Origin: Pseudoduganella dura
Lineage (GTDB): Bacteria > Pseudomonadota > Gammaproteobacteria > Burkholderiales > Burkholderiaceae_D
NCBI RefSeq assembly: GCF_009727155.1
Contig: NZ_WNWM01000002.1
Location: 1,736,001 to 1,800,000, forward strand
Length of the DNA stretch: 64,000 nt
Direction of reading: 5' to 3'
Shown here: positions 44,182-53,812 of the stretch, piece after piece
Layout of the letters: the number at the start of each line of letters is the position of its first letter
Position numbering within the stretch: the stretch's first letter is position 1
Position numbers and translations under genes: made by a program
Notes under the pieces: model-generated
Seen by the model: the letters and a program-made list of their open reading frames with translations, nothing else
Database searches by the model: none
Told to the model about the DNA's origin: nothing

Positions 44182-46350
44182 TCAACCTTTTCTTCTACGC
44201 GGCATGCCGTGATCCGTCGCGCCGCCGCGCGGCTGCGCGCCCCGGCGTTGCGGCTGGGCACCGAAGCCGAACGTGGTCTGCAGCGGATCGGGCTGGCGCG
44301 GACGCCCGCTCTTGGCCTGTTGCGGACGGCCACTGCCCTGCTGCGGACGGCCGCCCTGGTCGCCCAGGCCAGCGCGGCCGGCACCGGCCGGACCGCGCGC
44401 GGGACGGCCGCCGGTACCGGCACCGAAGTAGCTGCCGGCACCCTGGCCACCCGGACGGCCACGCGGGGCCTGCGGGAACGGATCGGCGTTTTTGTTGGAA
44501 ACATCCATCCGGTTGAAGTTCGGTTCGTTCTCGCGCTCGCGATCCCGGCCGCCACCGCTGCGCTTTTCGCCGCGCTCGCCCCGCTCGCCGGCATTGCCGC
44601 GCCCGTTGCCGTTGCGCTCGCCGCCATTGCGCTCGTTGCCGCGCTCGTTGCCGCGCTCGTTACCGTTACGCTCGTTACCGTTGCGTTCGTTGCCACGTTC
44701 GCCGGCATGGGCCGCCTTCGGCTCGCCGCCGGCGGCCTTCTTCTCGACACCCACGAACGCCATCAGGTCGCGCACGGTGTTCTCTTCCATTTCTTCCCAG
44801 CGGCCGCGCTTCAGGTTCGACGGCAGCGTCAGCGCGCCATAGCGGGTACGGATCAGGCGCGAGACGGTCAGGCCGATCGCCTCGAACATGCGGCGCACTT
44901 CGCGGTTGCGGCCTTCGCCGATCACCACGCGGTACCACTTGTTGACGCCTTCGCCGCCGCCATCGACAATCTTCGAGAACTGCGCCATGCCGTCTTCGAG
45001 CTCCACGCCGGCCAGCAGCTTCTGGCGCATGCCTTCTTCCAGCTCGCCCAGCGTGCGCACGGCATATTCGCGGTCGATGTTGTAACGCGGGTGCATCAGG
45101 CGGTTCGCCAGGTCGCCGGAGGTGGTGAACAGCAGCAGGCCTTCGGTGTTGAAGTCCAGGCGGCCCACGGCCAGCCACTTGCCGACCTTCATCTGCGGCA
45201 GGCGGTCGAACACCGATGGACGGCCGTCCGGATCGTCGTGCGACACGATTTCGCCGGCCGGCTTGTGGTACACCAGCACGCGCGGCGGCTTCTTGCTGAC
45301 CTTACGCTGGATCAGCTTGCCGTTGATGCGCACCGCGTCGTTCGGCAGGATGCGCTGGCCGATATGGGCCGGCTCGCCGTTCACCGACACGCGGCCGGCA
45401 ACGATCAGGTCTTCCATGTCGCGGCGCGAACCCAGGCCCGCCTCGGCGAGCACCTTGTGCAGCTTCGGCGCGTCATCCTCGGCCGTCAAGTCGCGGCGCA
45501 CGGTTTTCGGCTGGCCCTTGCCGCGGGCGCCGTCTTCCCGGTCGAACGCTTCGGACGTGACGAACGAGAACACGGCATCGGCTTCGCTCGGCTTGCCATT
45601 GGCGCCTTGCGCACCCTGGCGCCCCTGGCCGCGGACCTGGGCGCCCTTGCCCTTGCCTCGGGCGTTCTTGTCGTTGCGGTTGCCGCCTTGCGCGGCACCC
45701 TGGTTGTTGCCCGGGCCATTGCCACGGTTGCGGCCGCCATCCTGGCGTGGCGCCTCGTCGCGCGCGGCGCCTTCCTGTGGCGCGGCTTCGGCCTGCACCG
45801 GTGCGGATTGCTCGCCCGGTTGCAGCTCGGCCACCGCCGGTTGCGCATCGGCCACCGCCGGTGCCGCCTCGGCCTTCAGGGCCTCGCGCACGGCGCGCTC
45901 GGCGCGCATCTGGCGCGGGCCGCGCGGGGTGCGGGGTTTCCTGGTCGCGGCATCGGCATCCGCTTCCGCAGCCGACTGGGCTTCGGGTTGCGCTACCGGC
46001 GCGGCCGCGGCCACGTCGGCCGCCGGCGCCTGCACGGCTTCGGCCGTCTCGGCCTTCGGCTTGCGGGCGCGCGGCTTCTTCACGGGCGCGGCGGCGTCCG
46101 CCGGGGCCAGGGCTTCCACGGGTGCGCTGTCGGCCACCGCGGCGGCGGGTTCCGCCTTCTTGCGGGTGCGTTTCGGCTTTGCCGGCGCCTCGGCCGGTGC
46201 GGCCGCCACTTCGGCAGGCGCCGCCGGTGCAGCCGATACAGCTGGTACCGCAGCGGCTTCCGCCGCGATCTGCGCCTTGGTGCGACGCTTCGGCTTCACG
46301 GCCGGTTCAGCCGGCGTGCCGGTCTCGGAGATATTGTCAGTATTGTTCAT
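44182..46350 (-). CDS. rluB: 23S rRNA pseudouridine synthase RluB with long low-complexity extensions
   Basis: A 722-residue enzyme modifying U2605 of 23S rRNA. The core is ordinary: an S4 domain near 293-355 ('[21 protein letters not shown]') and the catalytic domain with Asp near 397 in '[19 protein letters not shown]'. Around it are unusual extensions: about 290 N-terminal residues rich in Ala, Glu, Pro and Lys, and about 190 C-terminal residues. The C-terminal part starts with a tandem G-N-E-R-N repeat and continues Gly/Arg/Gln-rich to 'MPRRRKG'. Many family members have 250-300 residues. The start at 46350 lies inside the scpB reading frame (14-bp overlap), indicating coupling. Confidence 0.92.
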   Translation of the reverse strand: MNNTDNISETGTPAEPAVKPKRRTKAQIAAEAAAVPAVSAAPAAPAEVAAAPAEAPAKPKRTRKKAEPAAAVADSAPVEALAPADAAAPVKKPRARKPKAETAEAVQAPAADVAAAAPVAQPEAQSAAEADADAATRKPRTPRGPRQMRAERAVREALKAEAAPAVADAQPAVAELQPGEQSAPVQAEAAPQEGAARDEAPRQDGGRNRGNGPGNNQGAAQGGNRNDKNARGKGKGAQVRGQGRQGAQGANGKPSEADAVFSFVTSEAFDREDGARGKGQPKTVRRDLTAEDDAPKLHKVLAEAGLGSRRDMEDLIVAGRVSVNGEPAHIGQRILPNDAVRINGKLIQRKVSKKPPRVLVYHKPAGEIVSHDDPDGRPSVFDRLPQMKVGKWLAVGRLDFNTEGLLLFTTSGDLANRLMHPRYNIDREYAVRTLGELEEGMRQKLLAGVELEDGMAQFSKIVDGGGEGVNKWYRVVIGEGRNREVRRMFEAIGLTVSRLIRTRYGALTLPSNLKRGRWEEMEENTVRDLMAFVGVEKKAAGGEPKAAHAGERGNERNGNERNGNERGNERGNERNGGERNGNGRGNAGERGERGEKRSGGGRDRERENEPNFNRMDVSNKNADPFPQAPRGRPGGQGAGSYFGAGTGGRPARGPAGAGRAGLGDQGGRPQQGSGRPQQAKSGRPRQPDPLQTTFGFGAQPQRRGAQPRGGATDHGMPRRRKG
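44580..44702 (-). repeat. Tandem short repeat encoding GNER/NGNER units in rluB
   Basis: Degenerate 12- to 15-bp units (plus strand like CGCTCGTTGCCG and CGCTCGTTACCG) code for repeated Gly-Asn-Glu-Arg on the minus strand. The repeat number is likely to vary between strains. Confidence 0.75.
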
Positions 46351-47059
46351 GCGTGTTTTCTTGGGTGGGCTCAGCGTCAGGCGCCTGCACCGCATCGGTG
46401 GCGGGTGCTTCCCCGGGCGCTACATTGTCAGTGGCATCGGCGGCATGTGCCGCCTTCTCGAAATTCTCCTGCAGCGCGGCTTCGAGCAACTCGATCGAAT
46501 TGGCGTTCTGCGGATCGCTGATTTGCTGCAGAGGCGGCAGCTGGGACAGCGACTGTAAGCCCAGGTCGTCCAGGAACTGTTTCGTGGTACCGAGAAGCGC
46601 CGGGCGGCCCGGCACGTCGCGGTAGCCGACGGCATCGACCCAGCCGCGCTCTTCCAGCATCCGGATGGTCTGCGAATTCACGGCCACGCCGCGGATTTCC
46701 TCGATATCGCCACGGGTAACAGGCTGGCGATACGCAATGATCGCCAGTGTCTCGAGCGTGGCCCGCGAATACTTTTGCGGCTTGTCCGGATTCAGGCGGT
46801 CCAGGTACTGCTTCATTCCGGGCCGGCTCTGGAAGCGCCAGCCGGATGACAGGCTCACCACTTCGATCCCCCTGCCCTCCCAGTCCTGCCGCAATTGTTC
46901 CAGCAGGCCACGGATCTCATCGGCGCCGATGCCGTCGCCCAACGGGCGGCCGGCCTCGTCGACATCGACGAACAACCGTCGCAGGCTGTGCATCGACAAC
47001 GGCTCACGCGCGCAAAGCAGCGCGGTTTCGAGGACTTTTTTCGCCTCAGCTGTATCCAT
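46337..47059 (-). CDS. scpB: Segregation and condensation protein B
   Basis: A 240-residue kleisin-associated protein of the SMC condensin complex. Two winged-helix domains are visible: '[24 protein letters not shown]' near the start, and '[63 protein letters not shown]' segments in the second (conserved hallmarks [11 protein letters not shown] and GRPALLGTT). The last 60 residues are acidic and disordered-looking. The start at 47059 is preferred over 47104 because the family normally begins near the 'KKVLETALL' helix; neither has a clear ribosome-binding site. scpA is not adjacent. Confidence 0.92.
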   Translation of the reverse strand: MDTAEAKKVLETALLCAREPLSMHSLRRLFVDVDEAGRPLGDGIGADEIRGLLEQLRQDWEGRGIEVVSLSSGWRFQSRPGMKQYLDRLNPDKPQKYSRATLETLAIIAYRQPVTRGDIEEIRGVAVNSQTIRMLEERGWVDAVGYRDVPGRPALLGTTKQFLDDLGLQSLSQLPPLQQISDPQNANSIELLEAALQENFEKAAHAADATDNVAPGEAPATDAVQAPDAEPTQENTHEQY

Positions 47060-47389
47060 ATGCCAAATTGTGGTCGCCGCCGGCAGCGGCGGCAGCAGCG
47101 ACATTGCGGCAAACGCTCATGCCGGAAATTCCGGGATCAACAATGCCGGGATCAAGATCAAGTTCAGAGGAGCAAATAGGTCAAAGTGGAGAGAAGTGTT
47201 TTCAAGACCTGAAAACCTTGTCGGGCTTACCCGGAAGAATTGCCGGATCGGGTGGCGCCGTTTCATCCAATGTCGCGCATTGTACTCCATAAAACCATGC
47301 GTGGTGCAATTCGTGGCGGTGAATTGAAACAGCAAGGGCGGCGCAAAACGGCGCGGGCATCACGCCGGGTTTGCGTGGGACAGCAAAGG
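47060..47389. other. Gap between scpB and glk
   Basis: No gene is seen. A minus-strand -10-like TACAAT (47284-47279) with TTGCAC 19 bp upstream could drive scpB, though the spacing is long. GTTTTCA / TGAAAAC at 47198-47216 is a small stem-loop of unknown role. No terminator for glk was found. Confidence 0.5.
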
Positions 47390-48406
47390 TCAGCCGGCCA
47401 GCCGTTCGGCCAGGATCGCGGAAACGCCCAGGAACGCCGGGTATTCGGCGGTGATGACGAACACGGGGATCGCCGACAGGTACTGGCGGAAGCGGCCCTT
47501 CGCTTCGAAGCGGGCACGGAAGCCCGAACGGTCGAAGCGCTCGCCCAGCTTCGGCACGATGCCGCCGCCGATATAGATGCCGCCCTGCGCGCCGAGCGTG
47601 ACGCCCAGGTTGCCGGCGATCGTGCCCAGCATCGCGCAAAACGCCTCGATCGCCTCGTCGCACAGCGCGCAGTCGCCCTCGAGCGCGCGGCGCGCGATCT
47701 CGGCCGGCGTGAGCGCCTCGGCCGGCACCTTGCGGATATCGGCCAGCGCTCGGTAGATCAGCCCGATACCGGCGCCGGACATCAGCCGTTCGGCCGACAC
47801 ATGCTCGAACTCGCGCCAGGCGAACTGCAGGATCGCCACTTCGGTCTCGTTGACGGGCGAAAAGCTGACATGGCCGCCCTCGGACAATAGCGCCGTCCAG
47901 CCCGACGGCGACGGGATCAGGCCCGATACGCCCAGCCCGGTGCCGGCGCCGATCAGCCCGAGCGGCGTATCCGGCACCGGGGTGCCGCCGCCGACCTGGC
48001 GCTTGTGCGCGCCGAGGAACGGCAGCGAACGCGCCAGCGCGGTGAAGTCGTTGACCACCGCAAGCACGTCGAAGCCCACTTCCTGGCGCATCGCCTCGAT
48101 CGAGAATGCCCAGTGGTGGTTGGTCATCTGCACGAAATCCGTGTTGACGGGATTGGCGATGGCGATCGCGCCATGGCGCACGGCGGGCGCGGCGGCGGCC
48201 ACATCGGGCAGCGCGAGGTAAGCCTTCAGCGCGGCTGCCAGCGTGGGATACCCGGCGCCCGGCAACACATGGATATGGCTCACCTGGCCCGGCGCCGACT
48301 CCAGCGCGAAGCGGGCATTGGTGCCGCCCACGTCGGCCAGCAGCCGGGGTCCGCCGGGAAATACGGAAACGAGGGTCTGCTGCGCGGGTGTCGACATGGC
48401 GTTCAT
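47390..48406 (-). CDS. glk: Glucokinase
   Basis: A 338-residue cytoplasmic ATP-dependent glucose kinase. '[20 protein letters not shown]' is the phosphate-binding motif, '[16 protein letters not shown]' contains the catalytic Asp, and '[17 protein letters not shown]' and '[16 protein letters not shown]' complete the sugar site. The C-terminal '[22 protein letters not shown]' is typical of proteobacterial Glk. The start at 48406 has an alternative ATG three codons later. Two inverted repeats upstream may be operators. Confidence 0.95.
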   Translation of the reverse strand: MNAMSTPAQQTLVSVFPGGPRLLADVGGTNARFALESAPGQVSHIHVLPGAGYPTLAAALKAYLALPDVAAAAPAVRHGAIAIANPVNTDFVQMTNHHWAFSIEAMRQEVGFDVLAVVNDFTALARSLPFLGAHKRQVGGGTPVPDTPLGLIGAGTGLGVSGLIPSPSGWTALLSEGGHVSFSPVNETEVAILQFAWREFEHVSAERLMSGAGIGLIYRALADIRKVPAEALTPAEIARRALEGDCALCDEAIEAFCAMLGTIAGNLGVTLGAQGGIYIGGGIVPKLGERFDRSGFRARFEAKGRFRQYLSAIPVFVITAEYPAFLGVSAILAERLAG

Positions 48407-48471
48407 GGCACGTGAGAAGAAGGATGAAGCTCAATGCTAGCGGATTTCTTGGCGAACGCGCAAGAGTTGAG

Positions 48472-48486
48472 TGTAGTTTGGGTACA
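48472..48486. promoter_or_regulatory. HexR-like box TGTAGTTTGGGTACA upstream of glk
   Basis: This 15-bp imperfect palindrome resembles the HexR consensus (TGTARTNNNANTACA type) used for glucose and Entner-Doudoroff genes in proteobacteria. It lies 66 bp upstream of the glk start. No hexR gene is present in the window, so this is tentative. Confidence 0.35.
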
Positions 48487-48509
48487 AAATCACGGTCATC
48501 ACCCTGATA

Positions 48510-48529
48510 TACCAAAAAACTGATTGGTA
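48510..48529. promoter_or_regulatory. Inverted repeat TACCAA-N8-TTGGTA upstream of glk
   Basis: Perfect 6-bp arms eight bases apart, about 105 bp upstream of the glk ATG. It may be a second operator; the binding protein is unknown. Confidence 0.35.
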
Positions 48530-48639
48530 GTATGACTACGCCCTGTGTTTCCGTAAAAACCCGTGCGAGCAGTGGCAGGTGAATCCCGCAATGACCGAAA
48601 CCGGGCAGTCCTGCCTTCAAGGCTGGCGCCGAATGCTGA

Positions 48640-48682
48640 ATGTTGCCCAAAACCGGGGTCTGACCCCGGTTTTGGGCAACAT
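48640..48682. repeat. Perfect 43-bp palindrome with core GGGGTCTGACCCC
   Basis: The left arm (48640-48660) is the exact reverse complement of the right arm (48662-48682), with a single central T. Outside the 13-bp core the arms read AAAACC / GGTTTT and then GCCC / GGGC. The same core and AAAACC arms recur at 63244-63268. Confidence 0.85.
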
Positions 48683-48708
48683 CTATACAGGTTCAGCGCC
48701 GTTCAGGT

Positions 48709-49674
48709 TCACCGCTGTCCGTCGGCTACAGGAATCTGCTCGGCGACGACCAGCGTGTCGCCGGCGCGGAAAGCGGTGTTCCAGGCCTCCAGCCCGCCGT
48801 GCAGCGGCCTGGCCAGCGTGTAGCCCTGGCCGTGCAGCTGCTTGGCCACGCTGGCGGCGGTCACGTCATTCGGGCAGCTGCAGTAGACCACAATGTGCCG
48901 GTCGCGCGGCAGCGCGGCCAGCAGGCTGGCCAGGTTGCCGTCGACGGGCAGCGCGCCGGGTACCGGCGGGTCCAGCTGCCGGGCGGTGGCGCTGCGGGCG
49001 TCGACCATCACCGGCTCGTGGCCGGCATCGAGCAGGTCGCGCAGCTGGTCGACGTTGATCCGCTCGGTCTGCATCGCGCGCTGGAAGCGGCGCCGTTCGA
49101 TATATTTGAACAGCACGAACAGCACCAGCAGGGTGCCCAGCACGGCCAGCGCGGTGCCGCCCATCGTCGACAGCACTTCCAGCACTTCGTCGATGTTTTC
49201 GTTGAAATACACGCCGATCAGGATGCCGGTCAGGCTCCACAGCAGCCCGCCCAGCAGGCTGAAGGACATGAACAGCGGCAGGGACGTGCCCATCGCGCCG
49301 GCCATCGGCGGCGCGATCGTGTTGAAGCCGGGGATGAACTTGGCCACGATCATCGATTTCGGGCCCCATTTCCTGAAATTGTCTTCCGTCTGGGAGACGC
49401 AGTAATCGGGCGAAAGGGAGATCCTGCACAGCACCTTCAGGATGCGCTTGCCGTAGCGGCGCCCGGCGCTGAACCAGAACAGGTCGGCCATCACGCAGCC
49501 GCACAGCGCCACCGCCAGCACGCCGGCCAGCGGCGTGCCGCCGTTCATCGCCAGCGCGCCGGACACGATCAGCACCGGATACGCGGGAATCGGCGCCCCC
49601 ATCTGTTCGACCAGGACGACGAAAAAGACGATCAGCACGCCGTATTCCTGCAACAGATAGATCAAGTTCGCCAT
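48709..49674 (-). CDS. DedA-family membrane protein fused to a rhodanese domain
   Basis: A 321-residue inner-membrane protein. The DedA part (about 1-200) has 'VFFVVLVEQMGAPIPAYPVLIVSGAL', 'RKWGPKSMIVAKFIPGFNTIAPPMAGAMG' and 'LWSLTGILIGVYFNENIDEVL', matching the SNARE-associated fold of lipid or cation-homeostasis proteins. After the last membrane segment a rhodanese-like domain (about 215-310) follows, with 'VMVDARSATARQLDP' and the active-site-type cysteine loop 'IVVYCSCPNDVTAASVAKQL'. The extra cysteine after Ser is unusual. Such fusions occur in proteobacteria and suggest coupling of sulfur transfer to membrane transport, which is inferred. Confidence 0.9.
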   Translation of the reverse strand: MANLIYLLQEYGVLIVFFVVLVEQMGAPIPAYPVLIVSGALAMNGGTPLAGVLAVALCGCVMADLFWFSAGRRYGKRILKVLCRISLSPDYCVSQTEDNFRKWGPKSMIVAKFIPGFNTIAPPMAGAMGTSLPLFMSFSLLGGLLWSLTGILIGVYFNENIDEVLEVLSTMGGTALAVLGTLLVLFVLFKYIERRRFQRAMQTERINVDQLRDLLDAGHEPVMVDARSATARQLDPPVPGALPVDGNLASLLAALPRDRHIVVYCSCPNDVTAASVAKQLHGQGYTLARPLHGGLEAWNTAFRAGDTLVVAEQIPVADGQR

Positions 49675-49686
49675 AGTTCCGCCATC

Positions 49687-51408
49687 TTACTCCACGCCAC
49701 GGGGAAACGCCGACAACAACCTGCGCGTATACGGGTGTTGCGGGTTGCGGTACAACTCGTCCGCACCGGCATATTCGACGACCTCGCCGCCGTGCATCAC
49801 CATCACCTGGTCGGAGATGTATTTCACCACCGCCAGGTCGTGCGAGATGAAGATGTACGACAGCGCGAATTCGTCCTGCAGGTCCTGCAGCAGGTTCAGC
49901 ACCTGCGCCTGCACCGACACGTCCAGCGCCGACACCGATTCGTCGCAGACGAGGATTTCCGGCTTCATCGCCAGGCAGCGGGCGATCGCGATGCGCTGGC
50001 GCTGCCCGCCGCTGAACTCGTGCGGGTAGCGGTGCAGCGCCTGCGCCGGCAATCCCACGCGCTCCAGCAACCCCGTGGCCATCGCCACCCTGTCGGCGTC
50101 ATCCGTGCCGATACGATGCAGGCGCATCGGTTCGAGCAGGATCTGCCCGACCGTGAAGCGGGGGTTCAGCGACGCATACGGGTTCTGGAAGATGATCTGG
50201 ATGCGTCGCTTGTACGGGTGGTACTCCCGGTCCGGCATGGCCAGCAGGTCGCGCCCTTCGAACAGCGCGCTGCCGCCGGTGGCCCGGTGCAGCCGCAGCA
50301 GCGTGAGGCCCACGGTGGTCTTGCCGGAGCCTGATTCGCCGACCACGCCCAGCGTTTTCCCGCGCGGCAGCTGGAACGACACATCCTTCACCGCCCGGAA
50401 TTCGCGCTTGCCGAACAGCCCTTCCCCCCTCCAGAAGCTCTTGGAGAGCTTGCGCACATCGAGGATGATCTCGTCGTCCGGTGCATAGCCGCGCGTGCGC
50501 TGGGGCACCGCCTCGGCCACGCGGCCCTGCGCCATGTAGTCGGCGATCACGGGCAGGCGCACCGGCCGCGCATCGAGCGTGGGCCGGCAATGCAGCAGCG
50601 CCCGCGTGTACAGGTCGCGCGGCGCGCCGAGCACCTGGCGTGCCGGGCCCGCCTCGCGGATCTCGCCGTGGCGCATCACGATCACATGGTCGGCGATCTC
50701 GCCCACCAGCCCCAGGTCGTGCGTGATGAACAGCACCGCCATGCCCCGCTCGCGCTGCAGCCGGGCGATCAGCTCGACGATCTGCTTCTGGATCGTCACG
50801 TCCAGCGCGGTGGTCGGTTCGTCGGCGATCAGCAGCTTCGGCCCGCAGGCGATCGCCATCGCGATCATCACACGCTGCTGCTGCCCGCCCGACATCTGCC
50901 CCGGATACGCATCGATCTTCACGGCCGGATCGGGAATGCCCACCTCGTCGAGCAGTTCCAGCGTGCGCACCCGCGCCTGGCGCCGCGTCATGCCCAGGTG
51001 GCGGCGCAGCACCTCGCCCACCTGGAAGCCCACCGTGAACACGGGATTGAGCGAGGACATCGGTTCCTGGAAGATCATCGCGATGTCGCGGCCGCACAGC
51101 GCGCGGCGTTCGCCCGCCGGCAGGCGCAGCACGTCGCGGCCGTCGAACAGGATGCTGCCGGCCGGATCGATGACCGTGGACTCCGGCGGCAGCAGCCCCA
51201 TCACGGCCAGCGAGCTGACCGACTTGCCGCTGCCCGATTCGCCCACCAGCGCCACCGTGGCATTGCGGGGCACGTCGAACGAGATGCCCTTCACCGCTTC
51301 GGCGGTGGTGCGCCTGTCGACCCGGAACGCGATGCGCAAATCGCGCACCGCCAGCAGCGGCTCCCCGCCCGGTTCACTCGAAGGCTGGTCCGGAAAGTCA
51401 TCCATCAT
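49687..51408 (-). CDS. Peptide-type ABC transporter ATPase with two nucleotide-binding domains
   Basis: A 573-residue ATPase of the YejF/GsiA type, a fusion of OppD-like and OppF-like halves. Half 1 (about 18-275) has Walker A 'GESGSGKSVSSLA', 'FQEPMSSLNPVFTV', the signature 'MSGGQQQRVMIAMA' and 'LLIADEPTTALD'. Half 2 (about 310-570) has 'GESGSGKTTVGLTLL', 'FQNPYASLNPRFTV', 'FSGGQRQRIAIARCLA' and 'LVCDESVSALD', both with intact catalytic sites. The start at 51408 overlaps the permease stop (ATGA) and follows AAGGTG. The likely cargo is di- or oligopeptides. Confidence 0.92.
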   Translation of the reverse strand: MMDDFPDQPSSEPGGEPLLAVRDLRIAFRVDRRTTAEAVKGISFDVPRNATVALVGESGSGKSVSSLAVMGLLPPESTVIDPAGSILFDGRDVLRLPAGERRALCGRDIAMIFQEPMSSLNPVFTVGFQVGEVLRRHLGMTRRQARVRTLELLDEVGIPDPAVKIDAYPGQMSGGQQQRVMIAMAIACGPKLLIADEPTTALDVTIQKQIVELIARLQRERGMAVLFITHDLGLVGEIADHVIVMRHGEIREAGPARQVLGAPRDLYTRALLHCRPTLDARPVRLPVIADYMAQGRVAEAVPQRTRGYAPDDEIILDVRKLSKSFWRGEGLFGKREFRAVKDVSFQLPRGKTLGVVGESGSGKTTVGLTLLRLHRATGGSALFEGRDLLAMPDREYHPYKRRIQIIFQNPYASLNPRFTVGQILLEPMRLHRIGTDDADRVAMATGLLERVGLPAQALHRYPHEFSGGQRQRIAIARCLAMKPEILVCDESVSALDVSVQAQVLNLLQDLQDEFALSYIFISHDLAVVKYISDQVMVMHGGEVVEYAGADELYRNPQHPYTRRLLSAFPRGVE

Positions 51409-52445
51409 TTCACCTTCGGATCGAGCGCATCGCGCAGCGCGTCGGCGAACAGCGAGAATGCCGTCACCAGCACCGCCATCGCGGCCGCGGCGGCCGCCAG
51501 CTGCCACCACTTGCCCAGCAACAGTTCATTCTGCGCCTCGTTCAGCATCGAGCCCCACGACACCACGCCGGCCGGCACGCCGAAGCCCAGGAACGACAGG
51601 ATCACCTCGGCCTTGATGAAGCCCACCACCAGGATAGACACCTGCACAAGCGCCACGTGGCTCACGTTCGGGAAGATGTGCACGAACATCCGGCGCCACG
51701 CGGAGGCGCCGATGGCATCGGCCGCCATCACGTACTCGCGCGCCTTGTGCCGAATGTACTCGGCGCGGATCAGCCGGTAAGGCCCGGTCCAGCCGGTGAG
51801 GCCCAGGATCAGCACGATCGTCGCCACGCCTTTCGCCTGCAGCACCGCGGCCACCGTCAGGATCATCAGGATCGACGGGATCGACGTGAACACGCTGTAC
51901 AGCCACGTCAGCAGGTCGTCGACGATGCCGCCGAAATAGCCGGACAACGCGCCGAGCAGCGTGCCGAGGCCCACCGCGAGGAACGCGGCGACGATGCCGA
52001 TCACGATCGAGGTCTCGGCGCCCTTCACCGTTTTCTTCACGATGTCGTGCCCCCACTTGTCGGCGCCGAAGGGCAGCGTGGGCCGGCGTTCGGGCGCCGC
52101 GCCCCCATCGGGCAGCGCGGCGCGCAAGACCGCCAGGTCGCCGGCCAGCGGATCGAACGGGTTCGCGCGCGCCGGCACCGCCGGCGCGGCGGCAGCGCCG
52201 GCGGCGGCCGTATCGGCAACCGCGGCACCCAGGAACGACGGCGGCGCGTAGTTTACGCCCGCCTCGCGCTCCCAGTCGGCGGCCACCAGGCCGGCGCCCG
52301 ACAGGGCGATCAGCACCAGCCAGCCGGCGACGACGGCCAATGCCGCCATCGCCAGCCGGTCGGCGCGCAACCGGCGCCACGCCAGCGTCCACAGCCCGGC
52401 CGGGGTGGTGGCGAGGTGGGCGAGGTGGGCGTGCAGGCCGCTCAT
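51405..52445 (-). CDS. Peptide-type ABC transporter permease (OppC/YejE-like)
   Basis: A 346-residue inner-membrane permease. The first membrane segment is followed by a periplasmic stretch of about 80 residues rich in Ala and Pro, then 'LPFGADKWGHDIVKKTVKGAETSIVIGI', which is characteristic of YejE/OppC, and the EAA motif region 'AADAIGASAWRRMFVHIFPNVS'. It ends with a final membrane helix and 'DALRDALDPKVK'. The start at 52445 overlaps the upstream permease stop by four bases. Confidence 0.92.
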   Translation of the reverse strand: MSGLHAHLAHLATTPAGLWTLAWRRLRADRLAMAALAVVAGWLVLIALSGAGLVAADWEREAGVNYAPPSFLGAAVADTAAAGAAAAPAVPARANPFDPLAGDLAVLRAALPDGGAAPERRPTLPFGADKWGHDIVKKTVKGAETSIVIGIVAAFLAVGLGTLLGALSGYFGGIVDDLLTWLYSVFTSIPSILMILTVAAVLQAKGVATIVLILGLTGWTGPYRLIRAEYIRHKAREYVMAADAIGASAWRRMFVHIFPNVSHVALVQVSILVVGFIKAEVILSFLGFGVPAGVVSWGSMLNEAQNELLLGKWWQLAAAAAAMAVLVTAFSLFADALRDALDPKVK

Positions 52446-53380
52446 CCCGGCTGCACCCGCGGGTCGACGGCCCGGTACAGCAGGTCGGTCAGCAGGTTGA
52501 ACACCATCGTGGCAAAGGCCACGTACACGGTGATCGCCTTGATGACGGGGAAATCGCTGCGCTCGACGGCGAGGATGACTTCGCGCCCGATGCCGGGAAT
52601 GCCGAAGAAGCGTTCCAGCAGGAAGGCGCCGATCAGCAGCGCCGGCAGGCTGGCCATCACGTGCGTGATGATCGGGATCGCCGCGTTGCGCAGCACGTGC
52701 ACCCACATCACGCGCCGTTCCGGCAGCCCCTTGGCGCGCGCGGTGCGCACGTAATCCTGGTTTGCCTCGTCGAGCACGAAGCTGCGGTACAGCCGCAGCG
52801 TGGGCGCCACCGAGACGGCCAGGCCGATAAGGACCGGCAGCGGCGCGTAGCGCAGCAGGTTTTCGCCCAGGCTGTCGCCCCAGCCCTGCACCGGGAACAG
52901 GCCCAGGCGGTAGGCCAGCCCGTACTGGAACGCGATGATGTAGACGAGGATCGAGACCGACATGGCCGCCGTGCAGGCCACCATCACCGCCCGGTCGGTC
53001 AGCGAACCGCGCACGAATCCGACCGCCAGTGCCAGCGCGATGCCGATCAGCGTTTCCAGGATGGTCAGCGGCACCAGCACCGTCAGCGACGGCCCCAGGC
53101 GCGAGGAGATGATGTGCCCCACGCTTTCGCCGGTGGCCCAGCTCTGGCCGAAATCGAAGGTGACGACCTGTTTCGCGAAGATCAGCAGCTGCACGTGGTA
53201 CGGCTCGTCGACCCCGAGCTGGCGGCGGATACCGGCGATCGCATCAAGGCTCGACATCTTCCCGGCCAGCACATAGGCCGGATCGCCGCCGACCCAGTTG
53301 AACAGCACGAACACCAGCAGCACGACCCCGAGCATCGTGGGCAGCATCTGCCACAGGCGGCGCAACAGGAATGGAAGCAT
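52442..53380 (-). CDS. Peptide-type ABC transporter permease (OppB/YejB-like)
   Basis: A 312-residue inner-membrane permease with the standard start 'MLPFLLRRLWQMLPTMLGVVLLVFVLF'. The start at 53380 is preferred over a GTG at 53419 because family members begin at this first helix. The EAA-type segment 'YVRTARAKGLPERRVMWVHVLRNAAIPI' and 'DLLYRAVDPRVQPG' at the end are typical. It is the first gene of a three-gene overlapping unit. No periplasmic binding-protein gene is next to it. Confidence 0.91.
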   Translation of the reverse strand: MLPFLLRRLWQMLPTMLGVVLLVFVLFNWVGGDPAYVLAGKMSSLDAIAGIRRQLGVDEPYHVQLLIFAKQVVTFDFGQSWATGESVGHIISSRLGPSLTVLVPLTILETLIGIALALAVGFVRGSLTDRAVMVACTAAMSVSILVYIIAFQYGLAYRLGLFPVQGWGDSLGENLLRYAPLPVLIGLAVSVAPTLRLYRSFVLDEANQDYVRTARAKGLPERRVMWVHVLRNAAIPIITHVMASLPALLIGAFLLERFFGIPGIGREVILAVERSDFPVIKAITVYVAFATMVFNLLTDLLYRAVDPRVQPG

Positions 53381-53812
53381 GAATGGATGGAACAGCGCGC
53401 AGGCCGGGACGAAAACCACACGATAACGTAAAACCTTGCAACACGGCAGTTTTGCGTTTTAACCGAACAAAGTTGCTACGCGAAAATTTGGATAAAGAAG
53501 TGTATCAATTCATCCACAGGGTTTTGATCCTTAAATATTTCATTAACAAAGATTCAAAATCGCCGACGATCAACACAGAAGTGACCAAGATACGAATATA
53601 GCCGCGAATTAATTGCATTCCATATACCGATCATGGCATGCGCGACCATAGAAATGGATTCACTCAGACAACTTTTTATTTGACCGTCCATCTCGCCGGG
53701 TGATTACATGCAGCCTCAAGGAAGCTGAGCGCTTCCTGAACACGAGCCACGGAACACGCACACAAGGCAGGCTTTTGTAGCTCATCGGAAATTATTAGTG
53801 GAGGTAGCACCC
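53381..53812. other. Divergent gap between the ABC importer and TonB receptor cluster
   Basis: This 432-bp stretch is clearly more AT-rich than the coding DNA and holds no convincing gene. It must contain the promoters for the leftward ABC operon and the rightward receptor. A weak plus-strand TTGACC near 53692 has no good -10. A single TCATCCACA resembles a DnaA box but stands alone. Confidence 0.6.

Larger units (their letters stand above)
48407..48708. other. Gap between glk and the DedA gene
   Basis: No gene is seen in these 302 bp. The region holds two operator-like inverted repeats near glk and the 43-bp perfect palindrome near the DedA gene. Confidence 0.65.

Noticed and set aside
47198..47216. 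GTTTTCA/TGAAAAC hairpin considered as a glk terminator
   Set aside because: AT-rich short stem without a T run, and more than 170 bp beyond the glk stop.
53513..53521. DnaA-box-like TCATCCACA, considered as a replication origin
   Set aside because: Single imperfect copy, no cluster of boxes and no dnaA, dnaN, gidA or parAB genes nearby.
53383..53601. A 72-codon plus-strand frame in the AT-rich gap before receptor 1
   Set aside because: No ribosome-binding site, no recognisable feature, and it overlaps the permease start; most likely chance in a promoter region.
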